Part shown: positions 16,540-25,540 of the stretch, in pieces
Layout: each line of letters opens with the position of its first letter
Numbering within the stretch: the first letter of the stretch is position 1
Translations under genes and position numbers: made by a program
The notes under the pieces: generated by a model
Seen by the model: the letters and a program-made list of their open reading frames with translations, nothing else
Database searches by the model: none
Told to the model about the DNA's origin: nothing
DNA from: Burkholderia sp. S171
GTDB lineage: Bacteria > Pseudomonadota > Gammaproteobacteria > Burkholderiales > Burkholderiaceae
Assembly: GCF_009766085.1 (NCBI RefSeq)
Contig: NZ_LMUF01000053.1
Location: 1-52,454 of the forward strand
Direction of reading: 5' to 3'
DNA: 52,454 nucleotides

Positions 16540-17773
16540 ACACCGCTCCCGGTCCTGCGCCGATCTGCCAGACGTAGATGGGTTCCTTCTGGTTGATCGA
16601 CCAGTCGCCAACGAGTTTGGACTTGTACACGATCGGGTTGTGCGACGAGACCGCGCGTGCATTGCGCCAATGGCGATCAAGCGCTTTGCCGCCGCCAATG
16701 GCCGATGCACCCAGCGCATCGAACAGATGGGTCGAAGCGCGCAACGCAAGTTCCGTCGCAACGATCTGTCCTTTCGCCGACTCAATTTCGGCCTCTATAT
16801 TGAAGTGTTTTTCTGCATCGATGTCATCGGCAAAATGCGCTTCATAGGCCCGTTGCGCCGGTTCCGTTGCGCGCAACGCGATCGCCTCTGCGGCATACGC
16901 CCACGCCGCAATTTCGCCAACCACTTGTTGAATCTGGACGTCCTGGCTGACATGCGGCGCGTTGCCGTGGCTATAGATGCGCTTGCGCGCACGCACCTCG
17001 GCCGCGGCGTCGAGTTCAGCCGCCCGGGCGATGCCGGCCAGCGTCGCCAGATGGAACAGTTGATAGAACGCGGTCTGATATTTAAAGCGCCGCGCGAAGT
17101 CGACAATATGACCCGGCTCGACCACCGCGTCCTTGAACACCGTGGTGCCGCTGCCCGTGGTGCGCTGACCGAAACCATCCCAGTCGTCGCTTAACGTCAC
17201 GCCCGGCTGCTTCGCGGCCACCGCGACAATCACGTCGCTGCCGTCTTCAGCACGCTGTGCATAGACATCGATCCAGTCCGCGAAAATGCTGCCCGTGCTG
17301 TAGTACTTCTCGCCGTTCAAGACCCAGCGGTCACCTTGCTTCGCTACTCGGGTGTTGACGCTACCGAGCGCGACATTGCCAACTTCTGTCCATGCATTGC
17401 CAAACAGGTCGCCGCGTACAAAGCGCGCGAACCACTGGTCGCGTTTCGGGCTGGCGGGTGCATTGACGACGTCCTCGACGAAAGCGAAGTGGCCACGCAA
17501 TGCCTGCGGCAGATTCGAATCGGCGGCACCGAGTTCGATCAGCAAGCGGAACAGTTGTTTGACGGAGACGCCCGCACCGCCATGCGATACGGGCACGCGT
17601 AGTGCGCCGAAGCCCGCTTGCTTGAGTTCCACGATCTGATCATAAGGCAAGGTTCTCAACTGGTCGCGCTCGACCGCGCCTGCAGCAATGCGTTCAAAAA
17701 TAGGCCTGAAGCGGCTGGCGACACTTTCGTAATCGGCTCCAACCGATAGCGCGACAGGCGGCAGTTGTGTCAT
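16538..17773 (-). CDS. SfnB/DszC-like flavin-dependent monooxygenase (acyl-CoA dehydrogenase fold)
   Basis: 411-residue protein of the acyl-CoA dehydrogenase superfamily. It has the helical N-terminal domain (IVELKQAGFGALRVP at about 48-62), a central beta domain with WVLNGEKYYSTGS for flavin, and a C-terminal helix bundle. The sequence pattern fits the SfnB/DszC group: FMNH2-using sulfur-compound monooxygenases rather than true dehydrogenases, which use a catalytic glutamate in this fold. The dimethylsulfone monooxygenase sfnG is divergent 351 bases away, which supports an organosulfur role. The start has AAGGA about 9 bases upstream. The exact substrate (sulfone, thiophene-like or other) is not known. 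Confidence 0.8.
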   Translation of the reverse strand: MTQLPPVALSVGADYESVASRFRPIFERIAAGAVERDQLRTLPYDQIVELKQAGFGALRVPVSHGGAGVSVKQLFRLLIELGAADSNLPQALRGHFAFVEDVVNAPASPKRDQWFARFVRGDLFGNAWTEVGNVALGSVNTRVAKQGDRWVLNGEKYYSTGSIFADWIDVYAQRAEDGSDVIVAVAAKQPGVTLSDDWDGFGQRTTGSGTTVFKDAVVEPGHIVDFARRFKYQTAFYQLFHLATLAGIARAAELDAAAEVRARKRIYSHGNAPHVSQDVQIQQVVGEIAAWAYAAEAIALRATEPAQRAYEAHFADDIDAEKHFNIEAEIESAKGQIVATELALRASTHLFDALGASAIGGGKALDRHWRNARAVSSHNPIVYKSKLVGDWSINQKEPIYVWQIGAGPGAV

Positions 17774-18124
17774 GTCGAAAATCCTTGGGTGCTAGTAAAA
17801 GCGAGTTGAGGGCAAGCTGGCGCAAGCGCGCAGGTTTCTCAATCTAGCCCATCGAATCCACCCGCGTTAGATCGTTTTCCGCAATGTTTATCGGCCTGGT
17901 ACGCATCTCGGTCGCAGCCCAACATCATTGCGCCGATACCACTGTTTCAACGTCGCGTTCCGGCGCTGCTGCTTATCTAAGCCGGCCACCGCACATATAC
18001 ATAGCTGAATAAATTGCTTGGGCGGCTGCGGCTGGCTGAAATAGATTCTGGATCCGTGAGTCGAATTTGCAGCAACGATGCAGGACATCAGTGCATCGGT
18101 ATGCTAATTAATAAGGAGATTGTC
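17774..18124. other. Divergent control region between SfnB-like gene and sfnG
   Basis: 351 bases without a gene. The sfnG side is AT-rich from about 17990 and ends with the motif GGTATGCTAATTAA (18098-18111) and AAGGAG (18113-18118) 6 bases before the sfnG ATG. I found no convincing sigma-54 -24/-12 pair, although sfnG is sigma-54 controlled in Pseudomonas. Promoters for both directions must lie here. Confidence 0.5.
18098..18111 (+). promoter_or_regulatory. Shared motif GGTATnCTAATTAA, copy 1 (sfnG leader)
   Basis: GGTATGCTAATTAA ends just before the sfnG ribosome site. The same 14-mer with one change recurs at 25541-25554, past the end of the operon. It may be an operator for a common regulator, or contain a -10-like element (TATGCT, TAATTA). 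Confidence 0.4.
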
Positions 18125-19237
18125 ATGAGCGAGAGGCAGAACGAGAATCAGGACGCACTAAAGTTCGCCTATTGGGTGCCCAATGTCAGCGGCGGCCTGG
18201 TAGTCAGCACGATTGAGCAGCGCACCGACTGGAGCGTCGAATATAACCAGAAGCTTGCACAGACCGCAGAGAAAGCGGGCTTCGAATACGCGCTCAGCCA
18301 GATTCGCTTTACAGCGGGCTATGGCGCGGACAATCAACACGAGTCGGTGTCGTTTAGTCAGGCGTTGCTGCACGCAACCACCAAGCTAAAAGTACTCGCC
18401 GCAATCTTGCCGGGACCGTGGAGTCCGGCGGTGGTGGCAAAGCAGTTGGCGACCATCGATCATATCTCCAAGGGACGGATTGGGATCAACGTAGTAAGCG
18501 GTTGGTTCAAAGGCGAATTTACGGCAATCGGCGAGCCGTGGCTCGAACATGACGAACGTTACCGCCGGTCGCATGAATTCATTGAAGCGCTCAAGGGCAT
18601 CTGGACCCAGGACAATTTTACGTTCCGAGGCGATTTTTATCGATTCAACAACTACACGCTCAGCCCGAAGCCGATACAAAAACCGCACCCGGAAATCTTC
18701 CAGGGCGGCAGCTCGCGCGCAGCCCGCGACAATGCCGCAAGCGTCTCGGACTGGTATTTCACAAACGGCAATACGCCCGAGAATCTCAAGCTGCAAATTG
18801 ACGATATCCAGGCGAAGGCCGCCGTCAATAAGCACAAGGTGCGCATTGGCGTGAATGCATTTGTGATCGCCCGCGATACGGAGGAAGAAGCTCAGGCGGT
18901 GCTCGCTGACATCATCAAGCATGCACATGTGGAAGCGGTTCATGCATTCGGCGACGCCGCGAAGCAGGCCGGCAGTGCGTCGCCTGAAGGCGAGGGCAAC
19001 TGGGCCAAATCGACATTCGAAGACCTGGTGCAATACAACGACGGTTTCCGTACCAACCTGATCGGCACGCCACGCCAGATTGCCGAGCGGATCGTGGAGC
19101 TTAAGTCGGTAGGCGTGGATCTGGTGCTGGCCGGATTTCTGCACTTCATCGAAGAGGTCGAGTATTTCGGGCAACGCGTGTTGCCGCTCGTGCGTGAGCT
19201 TGAAGAGGCAGCGCAACTCGAAGCAAAGGCTGCGTGA
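18125..19237 (+). CDS. sfnG: FMNH2-dependent dimethylsulfone monooxygenase
   Basis: 370-residue bacterial-luciferase-like (LLM) flavin monooxygenase, a TIM barrel that uses FMNH2 from a separate reductase. The N-terminal FAYWVPNVSGGLVVS, the ILPGPWSPAVVAKQLAT stretch and GRIGINVVSGWFKGEF are the SfnG hallmarks; SfnG converts dimethylsulfone to methanesulfinate so that its sulfur can be used. Length fits Pseudomonas SfnG (about 360). The ATG at 18125 has AAGGAG at the right distance; the frame upstream is non-coding. It heads a tightly packed run: one base separates its stop from the next start. No flavin reductase lies next to it, so the FMNH2 supplier must be elsewhere. Confidence 0.88.
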   Translation: MSERQNENQDALKFAYWVPNVSGGLVVSTIEQRTDWSVEYNQKLAQTAEKAGFEYALSQIRFTAGYGADNQHESVSFSQALLHATTKLKVLAAILPGPWSPAVVAKQLATIDHISKGRIGINVVSGWFKGEFTAIGEPWLEHDERYRRSHEFIEALKGIWTQDNFTFRGDFYRFNNYTLSPKPIQKPHPEIFQGGSSRAARDNAASVSDWYFTNGNTPENLKLQIDDIQAKAAVNKHKVRIGVNAFVIARDTEEEAQAVLADIIKHAHVEAVHAFGDAAKQAGSASPEGEGNWAKSTFEDLVQYNDGFRTNLIGTPRQIAERIVELKSVGVDLVLAGFLHFIEEVEYFGQRVLPLVRELEEAAQLEAKAA

Positions 19238-19238
19238 C

Positions 19239-20372
19239 ATGGGTGCGCAGCAGTCGGAGCTCCCGGACACTTTGCCCGCATGGCTCGCCAAGCAGGCGAG
19301 GCACAGCCCCAACGGGATCGCGTTGAGGCATAAGCGGCTGGGCCAATGGGAGCAGCTAAGCTGGCACACGCTGGCCGAGAAGGTCGAGGCACTCGCGGCT
19401 GGCCTGGCGGCGCACGATTTCGGTGCGGGCGATGCGCTGCTGCTCGTTAGCCAGCCGCGCGAAGAGGCGCTGTGTTTGTCGCTCGCTGCGCAATGGCGGG
19501 GAGGCGTTGCGGTGCCGGTCGAGCCGTCCGTATCGGATCAAACGCTGGGCCGGATCGTGCGGCACCTGACGCCGCTTTTTACCTTCGCCGATGATGACCA
19601 GCAGGTCGACCGCCTGCTTGCATTGTCTCAGTGGGTGATAGACGCGAATCCGCGTGGTTTGCGTCCGCATCCGAATGCGGATGTGATTGAGTACAGCACG
19701 TTAGCGTCGCCGGGCAAGGACGCCAAAGCCAGCGCGCGACCCGATCATGACGCGTTTATCTTCTATCGCGATGACGCCGGGCACGGCATCGAAGAGCAGC
19801 GCATCACTCATGCAACGCTGATTCGCGAGGCGCGTCTGGTCGCGGCAAAGGAACATCTGGATCCGGCCGACGATGCGTTCGCGGCCCGCGCATTTGCAAC
19901 ATCGGCGCAGGCGCGTTATCTCGTTGCGCCGTGGCTCCTGACCGGTTTCCGCCTGAATTTTCCCGAATCGCTGGAGACGCGCGATAACGATCGGCGTGAA
20001 CTCGCGCCCACCCTGGTTGCAGGAACGAGAGAAACCTATGGCCGCGTTGCACGGCTTGTCGATGCAAGGTTGCCTGGCGCGCATTCGGTCCGGCGCCGCT
20101 TGCTTGATCGTTTGGGCGACGAACGCTCTTCCTGGTTTCTGCGCACGGTTGCATGGTGGCTGGTCGCGCGGCCGTTGCGCGAGGTGATCGGCTTCAGGCG
20201 AACCCATGCCGCATTGGTTGCCGGCGCCGCGCTGGACGACGATGCAGCACGTCTTTTCAAAGCGTTGCGAATCGATGTCCGCACTTGGCCGGACGAGGGT
20301 CAATGGCAGCGTTTGACCGAGCATGTTCCGTCCGCTCAGGAAGCAGCCGACGTGCAAGGACAACCTGCGTGA
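19239..20372 (+). CDS. Eroded AMP-binding (acyl-CoA synthetase-like) protein, probable pseudoenzyme
   Basis: 377-residue protein that follows the N-terminal domain of long-chain acyl-CoA synthetases: DTLPAWLAKQAR at the start, WEQLSWHTLAEKV, then FIFY, ITHATLIREA, FRLNFPESLET and ARPLREVIGFRR-THAALVAGAAL. The ATP P-loop that should read TSGTTG-PK between FIFY and ITHA is replaced by RDDAGHGIEEQR (177-188). The YGQTE motif is absent, and the protein ends where the rest of the adenylation site and C-terminal lid (some 250 residues) should follow. Catalysis is therefore unlikely. The frame is nonetheless intact and coupled on both sides (1 base after sfnG, TGATG overlap with the ATPase gene). 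Intact AMP-binding genes accompany HAAT transporters in other genomes. Confidence 0.75.
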   Translation: MGAQQSELPDTLPAWLAKQARHSPNGIALRHKRLGQWEQLSWHTLAEKVEALAAGLAAHDFGAGDALLLVSQPREEALCLSLAAQWRGGVAVPVEPSVSDQTLGRIVRHLTPLFTFADDDQQVDRLLALSQWVIDANPRGLRPHPNADVIEYSTLASPGKDAKASARPDHDAFIFYRDDAGHGIEEQRITHATLIREARLVAAKEHLDPADDAFAARAFATSAQARYLVAPWLLTGFRLNFPESLETRDNDRRELAPTLVAGTRETYGRVARLVDARLPGAHSVRRRLLDRLGDERSSWFLRTVAWWLVARPLREVIGFRRTHAALVAGAALDDDAARLFKALRIDVRTWPDEGQWQRLTEHVPSAQEAADVQGQPA

Positions 20373-21169
20373 TGTCGCAAGAACAGGCTTTAACTTCCGC
20401 CTCGCAAGCCCTGCTTTCACTCGACCGGATTTCGTTATCGTTCGGCGGTGTCAAGGCCATCACTGACATCAGCTTCGACGTCCATCGAGGCGAGATCTGC
20501 GCGTTGATCGGCCCGAACGGCGCAGGCAAGAGTTCGCTGCTTAACGTGATCAACGGCGTCTACCGGCCGCAGCAGGGTACCGTGCGTTTCGATGGCACGG
20601 AAAGCCGCCGCATGAGTCCGCATGACGCGGCGCATCGTGGAATTGCGCGCACGTTTCAAAACATCGCGTTGTTCCGACGCATGAGCGTGCTTGACAACGT
20701 ATTGACAGGGCGCAATCTGCATCGCGGCAGCACATGGGTCGAGCAAACCTTTCGAGTTGGCCGGGCTCAACGCGACGAAGCAAGACAACGTCGCTACGCC
20801 GAGATCGTGATCGAAGCGTTGGATCTGCAACGCGTGCGGCATAGCGTTGTCGGCACGCTGTCGTATGGCGTTCAGAAACGCGTGGAACTTGCGCGTGCAT
20901 TGGCTGCCGAGCCGCGTTTGCTGTTACTCGATGAACCGATGGCCGGTATGAACGCCGACGAGAAACGCGCGATGGCGGGTTTCATCGTCGATGCCAACGA
21001 GCAATTCGGCGTGACGGTCGTACTGATCGAGCATGACATAGGCGTGGTGATGGATCTCTCCGATCACATTGTCGTGCTCGACTACGGAAAGAAGATTGCG
21101 GACGGGATACCCGCCGATGTGCGTGTCGATCCCGCCGTGCTGGCGGCTTATCTGGGCACGCGTCACTGA
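20372..21169 (+). CDS. HAAT-type ABC transporter ATPase (LivG-like)
   Basis: 265-residue nucleotide-binding subunit. Walker A is GPNGAGKSS (47-55), the signature appears as LSYGVQKRVELA, and Walker B is LLLLDEPMAG followed by the LivG-type TVVLIEHDIGVVMDLSD stretch. The signature replaces the usual LSxGxQR with LSYGVQKR, common in LivG proteins. The start ATG overlaps the preceding stop (TGATG). With the two permeases, binding protein and second ATPase that follow, it forms a complete importer of the branched-chain amino acid family. Gene order and linkage to sfnG suggest a sulfur compound or its carbon skeleton as cargo. Confidence 0.92.
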   Translation: MSQEQALTSASQALLSLDRISLSFGGVKAITDISFDVHRGEICALIGPNGAGKSSLLNVINGVYRPQQGTVRFDGTESRRMSPHDAAHRGIARTFQNIALFRRMSVLDNVLTGRNLHRGSTWVEQTFRVGRAQRDEARQRRYAEIVIEALDLQRVRHSVVGTLSYGVQKRVELARALAAEPRLLLLDEPMAGMNADEKRAMAGFIVDANEQFGVTVVLIEHDIGVVMDLSDHIVVLDYGKKIADGIPADVRVDPAVLAAYLGTRH

Positions 21170-21215
21170 CCTTGCCGATATCGCTTATTTCACCGATTCA
21201 CCTAAGGCTGCATCC

Positions 21216-22097
21216 ATGAGTTTTTTCCTTGAAGTGCTGCTCGGCGGTTTGTTGGCCGGCGTGATGTATTCCCTTGTCGCAATAGGTTTCGTATTGATCT
21301 ACAAGGCATCGGGCGTGTTCAATTTCGCGCAGGGCTCGCTGGTGCTGTTCGGCGCACTGACATTCGTGAGCCTGGTCGAACGCCACGTTGCGCCCTGGCT
21401 CGCATTCGCGGCGACGCTTGCAGCGTTGGTGCTGATCGCCATCGCGATAGAACGAGCGGTACTGCGACCGCTTGTGAACCGCACGCCTATTGTCCTGTTC
21501 ATGGCGACGCTGGGCTTGAGCTTCATTCTCGAAGGCGCTGCGCAGTTGTTCTGGGGCGCGCAGGTGCATGGACTGGATCTCGGTATCGACGATAAACCGC
21601 TTCAATTGGGCGGCGTGATGATCAGCCAGTTCGATCTCTTCGCGGCAGCCACGGCGGGTGTGCTGGTGATTGCTTTGTCGCTGATGACGAATCGGACGCG
21701 GCTTGGTTTATCGCTGCGCGCCGTGGCCGACGATCCGCTTGCCGCGCTCGCTGTGGGTATCCGCCTGCCGCGGATCTGGGCCATTGTCTGGTCGCTGGCG
21801 GGGTTTGTCAGCCTCGTTGCAGGCCTCCTGTGGGGCGCACGGCTCGGCGTGCAATTCTCTCTGTCGCTGGTGGTGCTGAAGGCTTTGCCGGTGCTGATCA
21901 TTGGCGGCTTCTCGTCGATTGGCGGGGCGATAGTCGGTGGTCTGCTGATCGGCGCCTCGGAGAAGCTGGCCGAGGTTTATATAGGCTCCCTAGTGGGCGG
22001 TGGCATCGAGAACTGGTTTCCGTATGTGCTTGCCATCCTGTTCTTGCTCGTGCGTCCGGCGGGGTTGTTCGGCGAACCCGCCGTCGAACGGGTATGA
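21216..22097 (+). CDS. HAAT-type ABC permease (LivH-like)
   Basis: 293-residue inner-membrane protein with about eight hydrophobic segments. The start FFLEVLLGGLLAGVMYSL and the GVFNFAQGSLVLFGAL region are typical of LivH, and the cytoplasmic coupling loop DDPLAALAVGI is present near residue 175. Its start lies 46 bases after the ATPase stop; the longer frame would overlap that gene. Its last bases overlap the LivM-like start (ATGA). It pairs with LivM to form the channel. Confidence 0.92.
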   Translation: MSFFLEVLLGGLLAGVMYSLVAIGFVLIYKASGVFNFAQGSLVLFGALTFVSLVERHVAPWLAFAATLAALVLIAIAIERAVLRPLVNRTPIVLFMATLGLSFILEGAAQLFWGAQVHGLDLGIDDKPLQLGGVMISQFDLFAAATAGVLVIALSLMTNRTRLGLSLRAVADDPLAALAVGIRLPRIWAIVWSLAGFVSLVAGLLWGARLGVQFSLSLVVLKALPVLIIGGFSSIGGAIVGGLLIGASEKLAEVYIGSLVGGGIENWFPYVLAILFLLVRPAGLFGEPAVERV

Positions 22098-23152
22098 GGC
22101 CGCTTATGTCGAACATCGCCATTCGCCGCGCGAGGCTGAACGTTGCAACGCCGGTCGCTCCCGGACTCGTTATAGCCGCGGGCTTGGCCATCCTCGCTGC
22201 TGTGCCGGGCGTAGCCAGCCAGTACTGGTTAAGCGCGGTGCTGACACCGTTCTTGATCCTGTCGCTGGCTGGGCTCGGCCTGAATCTGCTGACGGGCTAT
22301 GCCGGTCAACTGTCGCTGGGTACAGCGGCGTTCATGGCTGTCGGCGCCTACGCAACCTATAACTTCGCCGTCCGCGTGCCGGGGTTGTCGCTGCTGGTGG
22401 ATCTTTTGCTCGGCGGCTTGCTTACTGCAGCTATTGGCGCGTTATTCGGCCTGCCGAGTCTTCGTATCAAGGGCTTTTACTTGATTGCCTCAACGCTGGC
22501 CGCGCAGTTTTTCATCGAATGGCTGCTCACCAAAGTGAGCTGGTTCTCCAACAACGATACGTCCGGCGTCCTGAGTGCGCCCCGGTTGTCGATCTTCGGC
22601 TGGTCCATCGCCACGCCGGTATCGCGTTATCAGTTTGTTCTCGGCGTTGTTGTTGTGGTGTTCGTGGTGGCCGCGAGCCTTGTGCGCAGCGAACTCGGCC
22701 GGCGCTGGATGGCCGTGCGCGACATGGACACGGCAGCTGCGGTCATCGGCATTCCGATTGGCCGCACCAAGTTGCTGGCATTCGCGGTCAGTTCGTTTGT
22801 CATCGGCATTGCGGGCGCGCTCTGGGCGTTTGCTTATCTCGGCACGGTCGAGCCGCATGGCTTCGATCTCAACCTGTCGTTCGAGGTGCTGTTCATCATC
22901 ATCATTGGCGGGATGGGCAGCATTGCAGGCAACTTCTACGGCGCTGCTTTCATCGTTTTGCTACCTATTGCGCTGTCCCACGCGGCCGGTGCGCTTGCTG
23001 CTATTGGCGTGGATGTCGGGCAACTCCAGAACCTTCAGAAGATCCTCTTTGGCACGTTGATCATCGTGTTCCTTATCAAGGAGCCGGACGGGCTTGCGCG
23101 GCTGGTGCAGATCGCCCGGCAGCGGCTCAGGAACTGGCCGCTGCGGGCCTGA
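22094..23152 (+). CDS. HAAT-type ABC permease (LivM-like)
   Basis: 352-residue inner-membrane protein with roughly nine to ten hydrophobic segments. LTGYAGQLSLGTAAFMAVGAY and the cytoplasmic coupling helix RDMDTAAAVIGIPIGRTKLLAF are standard LivM motifs, as is FIIIIGGMGSIAGNFYGA. I chose the ATG at 22094 because it overlaps the LivH stop as ATGA; an in-frame ATG at 22106 is also possible. It is the second half of the transport channel. Confidence 0.92.
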   Translation: MRPLMSNIAIRRARLNVATPVAPGLVIAAGLAILAAVPGVASQYWLSAVLTPFLILSLAGLGLNLLTGYAGQLSLGTAAFMAVGAYATYNFAVRVPGLSLLVDLLLGGLLTAAIGALFGLPSLRIKGFYLIASTLAAQFFIEWLLTKVSWFSNNDTSGVLSAPRLSIFGWSIATPVSRYQFVLGVVVVVFVVAASLVRSELGRRWMAVRDMDTAAAVIGIPIGRTKLLAFAVSSFVIGIAGALWAFAYLGTVEPHGFDLNLSFEVLFIIIIGGMGSIAGNFYGAAFIVLLPIALSHAAGALAAIGVDVGQLQNLQKILFGTLIIVFLIKEPDGLARLVQIARQRLRNWPLRA

Positions 23153-23216
23153 CTGTTTGCGCAGAGAAACTTGCATATCCCTAATCTCAATCCAGACAAA
23201 CACGGACCCGTTCAGC

Positions 23217-24587
23217 ATGAATCTTTCACTATCACGTTTATTCCGCGAGACCTTTTCGCGCGTGGCTGGCATCGCAGGCATATCGCTCGTGCTCGCGGCC
23301 GGCGCTCTTACAAGCTCTTCAACGGCGTACGCGGGGGGCGAAGAATATTTCCCCTTGCAGAGTTACCGGGTAGGACCCTACGCGGCGGGCGGCACTGGTT
23401 TCTTCGGCGGTTTTATCGACTACATGCAGCTCATCAATACCCGTGACGGCGGCGTGAACGGCGTCAAGCTGACGTGGAGCGAATGCGAAACTGAGTACGT
23501 AGTGGAGAAGGGTGTGGAATGCTATGAGCGCCTGAAGTCCGGCCTCAACGGCGCACCGGCGGCTGCCACGAATCCGCTCTCGGTCGGCATAGCGTACGCA
23601 ACCATCGACCGGTCGACCGCGGACAAGCTGCCGCTGATCACGATCAATCATGGCCGCACGGACTCGACCGATGGCGCCGTGTTCCCCTACGTGTTTCCGC
23701 TGCAACTGAACCCGTATAGCGAAGTGTCCGCGATCATCAATTACATTGGGACGCAGTCAGGCGGGTTGCAGGGTTTGAAGGGCAAGAAGATCGTGGTGCT
23801 TTATCACGGCTCGCCTTATGGCCGCGAGACCATTCCCGTACTCGACATCCTCGCGAAGAAATATGGCTTCGAACTGACGCAGATCGAAGTGCCGCATCCG
23901 GGCAATGAGCAAGGTTCGCAGTGGCTGAACATTCATCGGATCAACCCTGACTGGGTCATCCTGCGTGGCTGGGGCGTGATGAATCCGGTAGCGCTCAAGT
24001 CCGCGCAGAAGGTGGGCTTCCCGGCGAATCACATCATTGGCAACATCTGGAGTAACTCGGAAGAAGACGTGCGTCCTGCAGGCGATGCCGCCAAGGGTTT
24101 AATCTCGATCACCACGCATCCGTCGGGTACGAACTATCCCGTGCTCCAGGCTATCGATCAATATGTCATCAAGCCGGGCAAGGGCAACCTCAGTGATCCG
24201 GCGCGCTTCGGGACGGTGTATTACAACCTGGGCGTCGTGAACGGGATTCTCAATGTCGAAGCGTTGCGCGTTGCTCAGGCGAAATACGGCAACAAGCCGC
24301 TGACGGGCGAACAGGTGCGCTGGGGTTTTGAACATCTCGATCTCGACAACCCTCGCCTGAAACAGCTAGGCGCGCTCGGACTGGTACAACCGCTCAAGCT
24401 TTCTTGCTCGGATCATGAAGGCGGCGGTGCCGTGCGATTCCAGCAATGGGACGGCCAGCACTGGAAGGTGATCAGCGACTGGGTGCAGGCGGATCGTGCG
24501 CTGTTGCGTCCGATTATCGAAAATTCGGCGAATGCGTATGCGAAAGAGAAGGGCATCACGCCGCGCGACTGCAGCAAGGATCTGTAG
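23217..24587 (+). CDS. HAAT-type periplasmic binding protein
   Basis: 456-residue solute receptor with a Sec signal peptide (about residues 1-39: basic start, hydrophobic core around GIAGISLVLAAGAL, then STAYAGG). The mature part has the type I two-lobed fold of LivK-like receptors, starting with FGGFIDYMQLINTRDGGVNG and containing NYIGTQSGGLQGLKGKKIVV. It is larger than LivK (about 370 residues) and lacks obvious alpha-amino-acid residues, so a non-amino-acid ligand is likely; aromatic or small organic acids and sulfones are possibilities. The start lies 64 bases after LivM, the longest gap but one inside the run, and the next gene starts 2 bases after its stop. Confidence 0.9.
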   Translation: MNLSLSRLFRETFSRVAGIAGISLVLAAGALTSSSTAYAGGEEYFPLQSYRVGPYAAGGTGFFGGFIDYMQLINTRDGGVNGVKLTWSECETEYVVEKGVECYERLKSGLNGAPAAATNPLSVGIAYATIDRSTADKLPLITINHGRTDSTDGAVFPYVFPLQLNPYSEVSAIINYIGTQSGGLQGLKGKKIVVLYHGSPYGRETIPVLDILAKKYGFELTQIEVPHPGNEQGSQWLNIHRINPDWVILRGWGVMNPVALKSAQKVGFPANHIIGNIWSNSEEDVRPAGDAAKGLISITTHPSGTNYPVLQAIDQYVIKPGKGNLSDPARFGTVYYNLGVVNGILNVEALRVAQAKYGNKPLTGEQVRWGFEHLDLDNPRLKQLGALGLVQPLKLSCSDHEGGGAVRFQQWDGQHWKVISDWVQADRALLRPIIENSANAYAKEKGITPRDCSKDL

Positions 24588-24589
24588 CA

Positions 24590-25387
24590 ATGGGCGACGC
24601 CACGGCACTCGATGTGGACGGCATCGCCGTCACTTATGGCGGCCTTATTTCAGCGCTGCGCGGGGTCTCGCTGAAGGTGACGGAGGGCGCCGTGGTCGCG
24701 CTGCTGGGCGGCAACGGCGCGGGCAAAACCACTACGTTGAAGGCTATTTCAGCGCTGCTCGGTGCCGAACGCGGGGAATTGACGGCGGGGCGAATTGCGT
24801 ATCGCGGCAAGGACGTGACACGGGCGAACCCGTGGACGCTCGCGGAGGCTGGTCTCGTTCAGGTGCTGGAAGGACGGCGTTGTTTCGCGCATTTGTCGGT
24901 GGAAGAGAACTTGCGGATCGGCGCGTATGTTCGCCGTCCGTCGGCACGTGATGTCGAGGCGGGGCTTGAGCGTATCTATGAGATCTTTCCGCGCTTGAAG
25001 GACCGTCGCAAGTCGCTCGCAGGGCTGACGTCGGGTGGCGAGCAGCAGATGGTCGCGATCGGCCGTGCGTTGATGGCGTGGCCATCGGTGATCCTTCTGG
25101 ATGAACCTTCAATGGGACTTGCGCCGCAGATTGTCGAAGAGATCTTCGAGATCGTCGCGAGGCTTAATCGTAAGGACGGAGTGAGCTTTCTGTTGGCTGA
25201 ACAGAATGCGGCCACGGCCTTGCGATACGCAACCTACGGTTATGTGCTCGAAGGCGGGCGTGTCGTGGCGCAGGGAACATCGGCTGAGCTGGAACAACTC
25301 GACGTGCTGACGGAGGCGTATCTAGGTGCAGCGAATGGAGCGAGCGGTCGTGCAATACGTCGCTCGTCACGCTTTGCATCGGTGTGA
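24590..25387 (+). CDS. HAAT-type ABC transporter ATPase (LivF-like)
   Basis: 265-residue second nucleotide-binding subunit. Walker A is GGNGAGKTT (40-48), the LivF-type signature is LTSGGEQQMVAIGRAL, and Walker B is VILLDEPSMGLAP. The length exceeds typical LivF (about 235) because of a C-terminal extension rich in Ser and Arg. It closes the operon, and a hairpin follows at 25433. Confidence 0.92.
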   Translation: MGDATALDVDGIAVTYGGLISALRGVSLKVTEGAVVALLGGNGAGKTTTLKAISALLGAERGELTAGRIAYRGKDVTRANPWTLAEAGLVQVLEGRRCFAHLSVEENLRIGAYVRRPSARDVEAGLERIYEIFPRLKDRRKSLAGLTSGGEQQMVAIGRALMAWPSVILLDEPSMGLAPQIVEEIFEIVARLNRKDGVSFLLAEQNAATALRYATYGYVLEGGRVVAQGTSAELEQLDVLTEAYLGAANGASGRAIRRSSRFASV

Positions 25388-25432
25388 CGGCGTCACGGCC
25401 TTAAACTCACTGCAACTCACTGCAACTCGCTC

Positions 25433-25467
25433 CGAATCCCGATCTGAACAAATCAGCTCGGGATTCG
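25433..25467 (+). terminator. Hairpin after the sfnG-transporter operon
   Basis: Perfect 10-bp arms CGAATCCCGA (25433-25442) and TCGGGATTCG (25458-25467), with an extra CTGA/TCAG pairing inside, 46 bases after the last ATPase stop. No strong T-run follows; it is still the best terminator candidate. Just upstream lies a short tandem repeat of CACTGCAACT. Confidence 0.6.
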
Positions 25468-25540
25468 TCACTTTGAGTGCGTGACTATCGTGTTCGGAAT
25501 GTCTGAAAACGGCACAGACGCCGCACGGCGTAAATATATT

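Noticed and set aside
17774..18124. Sigma-54 promoter before sfnG
   Set aside because: No GG-N10-GC pair with reasonable TGGCAC/TTGCA context could be found, although Pseudomonas sfn genes use one.
25408..25428. Tandem CACTGCAACT repeat after the transporter operon
   Set aside because: Only two copies; too short to call a functional repeat.
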